A DNA stretch of 22,360 bases, taken from contig CAZEIW010000133.1 of assembly GCA_964512305.1 (NCBI GenBank), positions 1 through 22,360 on the forward strand, given 5' to 3'. This DNA comes from CAZEIW01 sp964512305 (GTDB taxonomy: Bacteria > Pseudomonadota > Gammaproteobacteria > Burkholderiales > Burkholderiaceae_F). Within the stretch, counting starts at the first letter, position 1, and each line of letters starts with the position of its first letter. This document shows positions 8,958 to 15,878 of this stretch, one piece after another. The notes under the pieces were generated by a model. The model was not told the DNA's origin. It saw only the letters and a program-made list of their open reading frames with translations, and did not search any database. Made by a program: the position numbers and the translations under genes.

Positions 8958-9620
8958 ATGCTGAGAATCGTTCTCATCTGCCTTGGAGCGGCATTCGCCT
9001 TCACGGCTGCCGCCGCGACCCAACCGGCCGCCGAGGCGCAAGTGGACCTGGACGCCGGCGTGGCGGCGTACGAACAGCATGACTACGCGCGGGCGCTGAA
9101 GCATTTCCGGGCCGCGGCCGAGCGCAACCAGCGCGTCGCGCAGTTCAACCTGGCGGTGATGCTGGTCGACGGCGATGGCGTCGACCCCGATCCGGCACAA
9201 GGGGTGGCCTGGCTGCGCAAGGCTGCCGAAAACGGGCTGGCGCGCGCGCAATACACGCTGGGAGCGATGTGCGAGCTCGGCCGCTTCGTCGCGCGATCGC
9301 AATTCGAGGCCACCACGTGGTACCGGCGTGCCGCCGAGCAGGGCTGGCGCGACGCGCAGGTCAGCGTCGCGACGCAATACTTCCTCGGCCGCGGCGCGGA
9401 GAAGGATTACCGCGAGGCGGCGATCTGGTACGAGCGGGCGGCCGAACAGGGCGATGTCGGGGCCGCCTACATCATCGCGAGCATGTACGAGCACGGCGAC
9501 GGCGTCGAGCGCGATGCGCAGCGCGCGCTGCGCTGGTACACGTGGGCCGGGGAACAGGGCGACGAGGTCGCGCGCCTGAAGGCGCAGGAGGTCGCACGCT
9601 CGATCCCTTCGAAGCGCTGA
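8958..9620 (+). CDS. Secreted Sel1-like repeat protein
   Basis: Protein of 220 aa with an N-terminal signal peptide (hydrophobic stretch at about residues 3-20, probably cut after AAA). About four Sel1/TPR-like repeats follow from about residue 56 to 210, with the family pattern A-x-x-W-Y-x-x-A-A-E-Q-G (WLRKAAENG, WYRRAAEQG, WYERAAEQG, WYTWAGEQG). Such repeats mediate protein-protein contacts, and the protein is probably periplasmic. It lies 48 bp after tatC on the same strand and converges on the minus-strand protease with only 2 bp between the stops. Its partner is unknown. From memory it is not a standard member of the tatC-to-protease junction in relatives. Confidence 0.9.
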   Translation: MLRIVLICLGAAFAFTAAAATQPAAEAQVDLDAGVAAYEQHDYARALKHFRAAAERNQRVAQFNLAVMLVDGDGVDPDPAQGVAWLRKAAENGLARAQYTLGAMCELGRFVARSQFEATTWYRRAAEQGWRDAQVSVATQYFLGRGAEKDYREAAIWYERAAEQGDVGAAYIIASMYEHGDGVERDAQRALRWYTWAGEQGDEVARLKAQEVARSIPSKR

Positions 9621-9622
9621 GC

Positions 9623-10816
9623 TCAGTGCGAGGGCGGGGTCGGGCGCTCGCCGACGCTCACCGACAGGTCGACCTCCTTCCCATCGCGCAGGACGCGCAC
9701 CGCCGCCCTCGCGCCGGGCTCGAGCTGCGCGATCTGGCTCAGCATGGAACGCCGGTCGGTGACGGCCGCGCCATTGATCGACATGACGATGTCGCCCAGC
9801 TCCATGCCGGCGCGGACCGCCGGCGCGTTGGGCGAGAACCCGCGCACGACGACGCCGCCGGCGCGCTTGAGCCGGAACGCGTCGACCAGTTCGGGCGTGA
9901 TGTCCGACGGCTCGATGCCGAAGTAGCCGCGCCGCACGCGGCCGTTGCGGACGATCTGGTCCATGACCTGGGTGATGATCGTCGTCGGGATCGCGAATCC
10001 GATGCCGACCGAGCCGCCGCTGCGCGAGAAAATGGCCGTGTTGATGCCGATCAGGTGGCCGTCGCTGTCGACGAGTGCCCCACCGGAGTTGCCCTCGTTG
10101 ATCGCGGCGTCGGTCTGGATGAAGTTCTCGAAGGTGTTGAGCCCGAGGTTGCTGCGCCCCAGGGCAGAGACGATCCCCATCGTCACGGTCTGGCCGACGT
10201 CGTACGGGTTGCCGATCGCCAGCACGACATCGCCGACCCGCAAGGTCTCGGAGCGGCCGAACGTGATGGCCGGGAGGTCGGTCAGGTCGACCTTCAGCAC
10301 CGCCAGGTCGGTTTCCGGATCGGCGCCTACGAGGCGGGCCTGGACCCGCCGGCCGTCGCCTAGCGCGACTGCGATCTCGTCGGCGGCCTGCACGACGTGG
10401 TTGTTGGTCAGCACGTAGCCGTCGCCGGTCGCGATCACCCCTGAACCCAGGCGCGCGATCGCCTGCGGATCGCCGCCGGGCTCCTCGAGAAGCTGCGTGC
10501 GGTCCGCGGACTCGTCGCCCCCGCCGCCGCGGCGAATCTGCTTGACGGTGTAGATGTTCACGACGGCCGGCAGCGCGTGCTTGGCCGCATCGGCGTACGA
10601 CCCCAGCGCGTTGACGCGGGTGACTGGTTCGTCGGCGGAAACCTGCCGGATCGCGGCACCGGAGGTCGCCTGGGCTGCCGCGGCCGGGGTCGCCACCGCA
10701 GGCGGCGTGCCCGGGCCGCGTGCCAGCCATTGCGGCTTCAGCGTCGAAACCACGAACAGCAGGGCCATGCCGACGGTGGTCGCTTGCGCGAACGTCAGCC
10801 AGAGGCGGCGCCACAT
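9623..10816 (-). CDS. Membrane-anchored Do-family serine protease with one PDZ domain
   Basis: 397 aa. It begins MWRRLWLTFA followed by a single membrane-spanning anchor (about residues 8-25), then an Ala/Pro-rich linker, a trypsin-like domain (about 70-290) and one PDZ domain (about 297-390). The triad is His140 (VLTNNHVV), Asp170 (DPETDLAVLK) and Ser244 (NEGNSGGALVD). One PDZ plus an uncleaved anchor resembles DegS, but it occupies the locus where betaproteobacterial genomes carry a protease often named DegQ or HtrA. Its likely role is periplasmic quality control or regulated proteolysis; no rseA or rpoE is here to support a DegS role. ATG 10816 was chosen because upstream in-frame sequence is Arg-rich and lacks the anchor at the N-terminus. 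Confidence 0.92.
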   Translation of the reverse strand: MWRRLWLTFAQATTVGMALLFVVSTLKPQWLARGPGTPPAVATPAAAAQATSGAAIRQVSADEPVTRVNALGSYADAAKHALPAVVNIYTVKQIRRGGGGDESADRTQLLEEPGGDPQAIARLGSGVIATGDGYVLTNNHVVQAADEIAVALGDGRRVQARLVGADPETDLAVLKVDLTDLPAITFGRSETLRVGDVVLAIGNPYDVGQTVTMGIVSALGRSNLGLNTFENFIQTDAAINEGNSGGALVDSDGHLIGINTAIFSRSGGSVGIGFAIPTTIITQVMDQIVRNGRVRRGYFGIEPSDITPELVDAFRLKRAGGVVVRGFSPNAPAVRAGMELGDIVMSINGAAVTDRRSMLSQIAQLEPGARAAVRVLRDGKEVDLSVSVGERPTPPSH

Positions 10817-11174
10817 TTGCGGTATCCGACAGCAGCCATGAGTTCGAGACCGCAGGGGCATTCGCCCCTGGTGGTCGGCTTTCGTATCCTGAAATCCAAA
10901 CAGCGGTCCCGACCGAGGTCTTTCCGCCCCGGCCGCCGTCTGTCCCCGCGGCCATCGCGGCCGAAGGGGCGCTTGAAGTAGAATATCAGGCCGTCCCGCC
11001 CCTCGCCGGAACCCCTGGCCGCCGCCCCTCTTGGCGCCTTGCAAATCCCGGGAATCGCCTCATGTTTCGACTGCGCGTAAGCAGTCGCGGCGTCCCGTGG
11101 CGAGCGCCTGCCCGCCCCGCCGCCGGCGGGCGGCATGAGCCGGAACGCGTGCAGGACTTTGATAAGGCGATTCG
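10817..11174. other. Divergent intergenic region between the protease and sspA (358 bp)
   Basis: No supportable gene. CAGGGGC (10853-10859) and GCCCCTG (10864-10870) form a 7-bp stem with the loop ATTC, 37 bp from the protease start. TAGAAT at 10979-10984 matches the sigma70 -10 box at 5 of 6 positions in the sspA direction, but I see no fitting -35. GCCCGCC (11110-11116) and GGCGGGC (11125-11131) form a GC stem with an 8-nt loop in the presumed sspA leader. AAGGCG at 11164-11169 is a plausible sspA ribosome site. petABC, expected here in relatives, is not present, and no remnant was recognised. Confidence 0.5.
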
Positions 11175-11776
11175 ATGATGGTGCTCTATTCCGGAACCAC
11201 CTGCCCGTTCTCGCAGCGCTGCCGCCTGGTGCTGTTCGAGAAGGGAATGGACTTCGAGATCAGGACGTCGATCTCTTCAACAAGCCCGAAGACATCAACG
11301 TGATGAATCCGTACGGCCAGGTGCCGATCCTGGTCGAGCGGGACCTGACGCTCTACGAATCCAACATCATCAACGAGTACATCGACGAGCGCTTCCCGCA
11401 CCCGCAGCTGATGCCGGCCGACCCGGTGATGCGGGCGCGCGCGCGGCTGTTCCTCTTCAATTTCGAGCGCGAGCTGTTCGTGCACGTCCAGACGATCGAG
11501 AACAGCAACAACCAGAAGGCGATCGAGAAGGCGAAGCTCAACATCCGCGATCGCCTGACGCAGCTGGCGCCGATCCTCCTCAAGAACAAGTACATGCTGG
11601 GCGACGATTTCTCGATGCTCGACGTCGCGATCGCGCCGCTGCTCTGGCGCCTGGACCACTACGGGATCGATCTGCCCAAGAGCGCCGCGCCGCTGATGAA
11701 GTACGCGGAGCGCATCTTCAGCCGCCCGGCCTACATCGAGGCGCTGACTCCGAGCGAAAAGGTGATGCGGCGATAG
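11175..11776 (+). pseudogene. sspA: Stringent starvation protein A (SspA) with a one-base frameshift
   Basis: SspA is a glutathione-S-transferase-fold protein that binds RNA polymerase and acts in the starvation response. The start ATG 11175 gives MMVLYSGTTCPFSQRCRL, the normal N-terminus, but this frame ends at TGA 11301. From GAC at 11264 the next frame continues the protein (DVDLFNKPEDINVMNPYGQVP) to the stop at 11776. One base is missing between 11262 and 11264; AGGGAC instead of AGGAC would restore EIRDVDLF and a 200-aa protein of normal length. All conserved SspA sequence on both sides is intact, which argues for a sequencing or assembly error or a very recent mutation. It is followed by sspB after 28 bp, probably cotranscribed. 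Confidence 0.9.
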
Positions 11777-11804
11777 ATCCGGCGCCCGCTCGGCCGCTCC
11801 CGGC

Positions 11805-12290
11805 ATGGCTGACCTGTCGACCAAACCCTACCTGATCCGCGCCATTTACGAATGGTGCACGGACAGCGGGTACACGCCGTACATCGCGGTCGCGGTAGGC
11901 GAGGGCGTGCAGGTGCCTGCGGAATACGTGAAGAACGGCGAGATCGTGCTCAACGTGTCGCCGCTGGCGACCAACCGCCTGAAGCTCGGCAACGACGCGA
12001 TCGAGTTCCAGGCTCGCTTCGGCGGCGTCGGGCGCGAGGTGCACGTGCCGATCGAGACAGTGATCGCCATTTACGCGCGCGAAAACGGCCAGGGCATGGC
12101 GTTCGACGCGGCGCGCCCGGCGCCTGGCGGCAGCAACGATGCGCCCCGGCCCGCCCCGGCGCGCGGCAACGCGCTCACCACGGTTCCGGCCCCGCTGGCG
12201 GCCAACCGCGCCGACGACGGCGAACGCCCGCCGGAACCGCCATCCACCCCCCCGGCCGGCGATCGTCCGCGGCTGACACGCGTCAAGTAG
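11805..12290 (+). CDS. sspB: ClpXP protease specificity-enhancing factor (SspB)
   Basis: Adaptor that delivers ssrA-tagged proteins to ClpXP. The protein is 161 aa. The N-terminal dimeric substrate-binding domain (about residues 1-105) starts STKPYLIRAIYEWCTDSGYTPY and includes VLNVSPLATNRLKLGND and the FGGVGREVHVP-type segment. A disordered Pro/Ala-rich linker leads to the C-terminal ClpX-binding tail PRLTRVK, which is intact. It sits directly after sspA, the standard pairing. Confidence 0.97.
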   Translation: MADLSTKPYLIRAIYEWCTDSGYTPYIAVAVGEGVQVPAEYVKNGEIVLNVSPLATNRLKLGNDAIEFQARFGGVGREVHVPIETVIAIYARENGQGMAFDAARPAPGGSNDAPRPAPARGNALTTVPAPLAANRADDGERPPEPPSTPPAGDRPRLTRVK

Positions 12291-12338
12291 CGCTCGGCGG
12301 CAGGCGCGGCGCTAGACTGCGCCCGCATCGCATTTCGC

Positions 12339-12414
12339 GCCGGCATAGCTCAGTTGGTAGAGCAACGGTTTTGTAAACCGAAGGTCGGGGGTTCGAGTCC
12401 CTCTGCCGGCACCG
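12339..12414 (+). tRNA. tRNA-Thr (anticodon TGT)
   Basis: The acceptor stem GCCGGCA (12339-12345) pairs with TGCCGGC (12404-12410), with discriminator A at 12411. The D arm GCTC/GAGC, the T loop GTTCGAGTC and the anticodon loop TTTGTAA (anticodon TGT, reading ACA) are all clear. The anticodon stem closes with an A-A mismatch at 27-43. The last three bases are CCG rather than CCA, so the full CCA end is not encoded and must be finished by CCA-adding enzyme. It lies 48 bp after sspB. Confidence 0.96.
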
Positions 12415-12491
12415 CGCCGCGCTCCTTGCATTGACCTCCGCCCACCTTCGTCATTCTCGGGCAGGCAGAGGATGGGCACCAGGCACTTCCA

Positions 12492-12511
12492 AATTCCGGG
12501 TCTGCGGAATT
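12492..12511. repeat. Palindrome downstream of tRNA-Thr
   Basis: AATTCCG (12492-12498) pairs with CGGAATT (12505-12511) around the loop GGTCTG. It sits within an AT-richer patch, with GGGCACCAGGCACTTCC just upstream. This resembles palindromic intergenic repeat units rather than coding DNA. It has no T-tract and lies between the tRNA and the lipoprotein gene. Copy number cannot be judged from one window. Confidence 0.45.
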
Positions 12512-12579
12512 GTCCCGTTGACGGAGACGCGGATCCGGCGCATCTTGCGATCCCGGAGGGTTTCTTCGAGGGGGGGACG

Positions 12580-13062
12580 ATGCGCCGAAGCGTTTTGGTG
12601 CTGGCAGCTTCACTACTGCTGGCCGCGTGCGCGTGCCAACACGTCAAGCCGTGCTGCGGGCCGACCTCGCTCGATCAGGACAAGCGACACCCGCTGATCA
12701 CCGTCGTGAACGACGAGTATCTGGCGGTCGGCCCCGATCCGATCCATTTCCTGAAGGGCGAGAGCGGGCTGATCGTCTGGAACCTCCCGCGCGACCTGGA
12801 CGTCAGTTTCCCCGACGACACCAAGGCGGCGGCCGGCCACAGGGGGATCGAGTTCATCGATGGCCCCGTGCGCGAGGGTTACTCTCGGGTCCCGGAAGGT
12901 GAATTCACCTGCAAATTCGTCAGCTCGCACGAGTACCAGTGCATCAACCGGAACTCGCGGGAACCGGGCACGATCTACAAGTACGAGTACAGGATCACCG
13001 TCCTCAATTCGAGGGGCAAGGAGATCCGGCTCGATCCGAGCGTCTGGAACGGCGGACACTGA
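12580..13062 (+). CDS. Putative lipoprotein of unknown function
   Basis: 160 aa. The N-terminus MRRSVLVLAASLLLAACACQ is a lipoprotein signal with lipobox LLAAC and predicted lipidated Cys17. The mature part has Cys residues at the start (ACAC, CC) and two more in the middle (FTCKFV and YQCINR), the latter pair possibly a disulfide. It is rich in predicted beta strands, for example GLIVWNLPRDLDVSFPDD and TIYKYEYRITVLNS, which suggests a beta-sandwich domain; I do not recognise the family. ATG 12580 was chosen because the lipoprotein signal begins there and GAGGGGGG precedes it; an in-frame ATG at 12472 would bury the signal. It converges on the cyclase gene with 2 bp between stops. Confidence 0.8.
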   Translation: MRRSVLVLAASLLLAACACQHVKPCCGPTSLDQDKRHPLITVVNDEYLAVGPDPIHFLKGESGLIVWNLPRDLDVSFPDDTKAAAGHRGIEFIDGPVREGYSRVPEGEFTCKFVSSHEYQCINRNSREPGTIYKYEYRITVLNSRGKEIRLDPSVWNGGH

Positions 13063-13064
13063 CT

Positions 13065-15704
13065 TCAGGATCGGTCGGACTTGAGCCAGTCGCCCGCGTC
13101 GGCCAGCGCCTGTTCGAGGCGCCAGCTGCCGCCTGAGGCGGCAAGCTCCGCGAAGACCGACTCGCCAAGCGCTCCCCTCGCGTTCGCGATCAACGGCGAA
13201 AGGAACGCCTCGTCGCTCGGGTCGCGCTGGATGCCGGTCGCCGCCATCTGGGCGGCAACGATTCCCTCGTAGCGCGCGGCCCGATCCCACTGCCTGGCGG
13301 TCGCGGCAAGGCCCGCGCAGACGTCCAGCGTGCTGACCTCGACGGGGCGGGAGTGGATCCGGCCGCAGATGCCGAGCACGTCGAGCAGCAGCGTCCTGGC
13401 GCGGTCCACGGACCCGAGGCCGATCGCGAGGATCGCCAGGTTCAGCATGCCAATGGCCGTGTTCTCCATATCGCCCAGTTCGCGCTCCAGGGCGACCATC
13501 TCGAGGTACAACGGTTCCGCGGCCTCGAGGCGGCCCTGCATCCGATAAAGCTGCGCCAGCTGGTTGAGCGCGCCGGCCAGCTCGGGCTTGTTCCCGAGCT
13601 TGCGCGCCAGCGCCAGCGCCTCGACCAGGAGATCGTCGGCTGCCGCAGTCTCTCCCAGGCCGAGGCACACCGATCCCAGCGGTTGAAGCACCTCGCCGAC
13701 GGCCGCGACGTCCCCCAGTTGACGCGCAATGGCCAGGCTCTCCGTCAGGTAGGCCTTCGCTTCGCTGTAGCGCGCCATGAAGAAGCACACCTGGCCCGCG
13801 AAGAACAGCGCGCGGCGCCGCAGGTCGGTGGGCCCCTGCAGTTCCGCGCGGCCGACGATCTCCACCGTCACCTGGCGCGCAAGGGTCCATAGTCCGCGAT
13901 TCGTCCAGTAGGGGCGCAGCGAGCGCGTCAGCGCGACCGCCTTCTCCGCCCCCTGCGGCGAATGCTCGGACCACGCGATCGCGGCGAGCATGTTCTCGAG
14001 CTCGGGGTCGAGCCGCGCGAGCCAGGTCTTCTGATCCGGGCCGGCCAGGTGCGGATGCGCCCTTTCCGCAAGTCCCAGGTAGTAGCGTAGATGCCTCTCC
14101 TGCACCGGCGAGGCGTCGCCGATCTCCGTCATCCGGTCCCGCGCGTAATGCCGCACCGTATCGAGCATGCGGTATCGCCCGCTGTCGGGCTCCAGCACGG
14201 CCAGCGACTTTTCGACGAGTTGCGCGAGCGCGTCCAGCACGTCGGCCTGGTCCAGGCCGTCGCCGGCGGCGACGGCCTCGGCGGCTTCGATCGTCCAGCC
14301 GCCCGCGAACACGGCGAGCCGCACGAACAGGCGGCGTTCCCCCGGGGTCAGCAGGTCGTAGCTCCAGTCGATCAGCGCCCGCAGCGTCCTTTGGCGCGGC
14401 AACACCGTGAGATCGCCGGTCGCCAGCAGGCGGAAGCGGTCGTCCAGCCGCGCCGCGATCACTTCCACCGGCAGCGCGCGCGTGCGCGCGGCGGCAAGCT
14501 CGATCGCGAGCGGGATGCCGTCGAGCCGGCGGCAGATGTCGACGACGGCGCGGGCATTCCGGGGCGTTATCTGGAACGACGGGTGCGAGGCGGCCGCCCG
14601 GTCGACGAAAAGCCGGACCGCGTCGTGCTGCTGCAGCTCCCCGGCTTCGATCCGCTGGTTCGGATCAGGCACGGCCAGCGTCGGCACGTGGTAGGCGGTC
14701 TCGCCGGCGATTTGCAGGTAGCTGCGGCTGGTGGCCAGCATCCGCAGGCCGGGGCTCGCTTGCAGCATCTGCTTGGCCAGTTCGGCGCAGGCTTGCACCA
14801 CGTGCTCGCAGTTGTCGAGAACGACGAGCAGCCGGCGATCGCGGACATGCTCGAGCAGGGCTTCGGTGATCGAGTGCCTGCTTTCCTCGTGGACGCCCAG
14901 TACCGAGGCAACCGCCTGCACGACATGTCTGGAATCCGTCAGCGGCGCGAGCTCGACCAGCCAGACCCCGTCGGGGAAATCGTCCAGTACCTCGGCGGCC
15001 AGCTGCACCGACAGGCGCGACTTGCCGATCCCGCCCACGCCGAGCAGCGTGAGCAGCCGGGCGGTGCCCAGCAACTGTCGCGCTTTCGCCAGCTCCAGTT
15101 CGCGCCCCACGAACGAGTTCAGCTGCTGCGCCAGGTTGTTCGGCGTCGCCTCGAGCGAACGCAGTGCCGGGAACTCGCGGCGCAGGCTGGGGTGCACCAG
15201 CTGGTAGACGTGCTCGGGACGGGCAAGGTCGCGCAAGCGGACCGAGCCCAGGTCGAGCACCGCGGCGCCGGCAGGCAGGCGGCCCTCGACGCGCGACGCC
15301 ACGGCCTCGGACAGCAGGACCTGGCCGCCGTGCGCGGCGCTCATGATCCGGGCTGCGCGGTTGACCGTGCTGCCGTAGAAATCGTTGTCGCGTCTTTGAT
15401 GCTCGCCGAGGTGCAGGCCGCAGCGGATCTTCAGGGGGATCTCGCCTGCCGCGACCGGGTCGGCGTAGGTCAGCTGCAACTGAAGCGTCGCGGCCACCGC
15501 CGCGAGCGGATCCTCGAACACGGCATGGATGCCGTCGCCCGTCGTCTTCACGACGCTGCCCCCGTTCTCCTCGACGATGGCTCTCGAGACGGCATCGTGC
15601 CGGGCCAGCGCCGGTTGCATCCGCTCGGGTTCTTGCTCCCACAGCCGGGTGCTTCCCTCGATGTCGGTGAAAAGGAAGGTTGTGACCGCGGACGGGTCAG
15701 GCAC
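13065..15704 (-). CDS. Class III nucleotidyl cyclase / STAND-type ATPase / TPR regulator
   Basis: 879 aa. An N-terminal guanylate/adenylate cyclase homology domain (about 5-170) retains the metal aspartates Asp14 (LFTDIEGST) and Asp57 (TTGDGIHAVF), Lys53, and the Asn115/Arg119 pair (NRAARI), so it may be active and make cAMP. A STAND/NB-ARC-like ATPase follows, with Walker A GVGGIGKS (222-229) and Walker B LLVVLDNCEH (292-301). After an SYDLLTPGERRLFVRLAVF-type winged-helix segment come TPR-like helices to the C-terminus (about 600-850, for example ALNQLAQLYRMQGRLEAAEPLY). No LuxR-type DNA-binding domain is present. It is cytoplasmic with no membrane segments. The start is GTG at 15704; no in-frame ATG lies upstream before a stop. 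The ligand and output are unknown. Confidence 0.9.
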   Translation of the reverse strand: MPDPSAVTTFLFTDIEGSTRLWEQEPERMQPALARHDAVSRAIVEENGGSVVKTTGDGIHAVFEDPLAAVAATLQLQLTYADPVAAGEIPLKIRCGLHLGEHQRRDNDFYGSTVNRAARIMSAAHGGQVLLSEAVASRVEGRLPAGAAVLDLGSVRLRDLARPEHVYQLVHPSLRREFPALRSLEATPNNLAQQLNSFVGRELELAKARQLLGTARLLTLLGVGGIGKSRLSVQLAAEVLDDFPDGVWLVELAPLTDSRHVVQAVASVLGVHEESRHSITEALLEHVRDRRLLVVLDNCEHVVQACAELAKQMLQASPGLRMLATSRSYLQIAGETAYHVPTLAVPDPNQRIEAGELQQHDAVRLFVDRAAASHPSFQITPRNARAVVDICRRLDGIPLAIELAAARTRALPVEVIAARLDDRFRLLATGDLTVLPRQRTLRALIDWSYDLLTPGERRLFVRLAVFAGGWTIEAAEAVAAGDGLDQADVLDALAQLVEKSLAVLEPDSGRYRMLDTVRHYARDRMTEIGDASPVQERHLRYYLGLAERAHPHLAGPDQKTWLARLDPELENMLAAIAWSEHSPQGAEKAVALTRSLRPYWTNRGLWTLARQVTVEIVGRAELQGPTDLRRRALFFAGQVCFFMARYSEAKAYLTESLAIARQLGDVAAVGEVLQPLGSVCLGLGETAAADDLLVEALALARKLGNKPELAGALNQLAQLYRMQGRLEAAEPLYLEMVALERELGDMENTAIGMLNLAILAIGLGSVDRARTLLLDVLGICGRIHSRPVEVSTLDVCAGLAATARQWDRAARYEGIVAAQMAATGIQRDPSDEAFLSPLIANARGALGESVFAELAASGGSWRLEQALADAGDWLKSDRS

Positions 15705-15864
15705 CTCGATGCCCCCAAAGGCTCGGTTGCTGTGTGCGAACTTTACGTTGACTCAGTGGTCTTCGCCAGCACCCCCGGGCAATCTCGACAAGGGATTCGT
15801 GCGGATACGCGGGCGTCACAGAGCGGCGAAGCGGGGCGCTACACTTGACGCGGGAGAGACAGAC

Positions 15865-15870
15865 AGGAGG
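15865..15870 (+). promoter_or_regulatory. Strong ribosome-binding site of trpB2
   Basis: A perfect AGGAGG lies 8 nt before ATG 15879 and fixes the start. It is the best Shine-Dalgarno match I saw in the window. The 174-bp gap shared with the divergent cyclase gene must hold both promoters; TACACT at 15840-15845 is only a weak -10 candidate. Confidence 0.8.
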
Positions 15871-15878
15871 AGCGTGCC

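Noticed and set aside
7764..10955. Very long minus-strand open frame (over 1000 codons) across tatB, tatC, the Sel1 gene and the protease
   Set aside because: It shadows four recognised genes in another frame, and its sequence has no domain-like pattern. The real protease is in a different minus-strand frame.
11135..11263. N-terminal part of the longer frame at sspA (starting MSRNACRTLIRRF)
   Set aside because: It does not look like SspA. The true N-terminus is in the other frame from 11175, so this stretch is out-of-frame read before the frameshift.
14091..15848. Plus-strand open frame (585 codons) opposite the cyclase/STAND gene
   Set aside because: It is antisense to a gene with intact cyclase and Walker motifs, and is Arg/Gln/His-rich without motifs.
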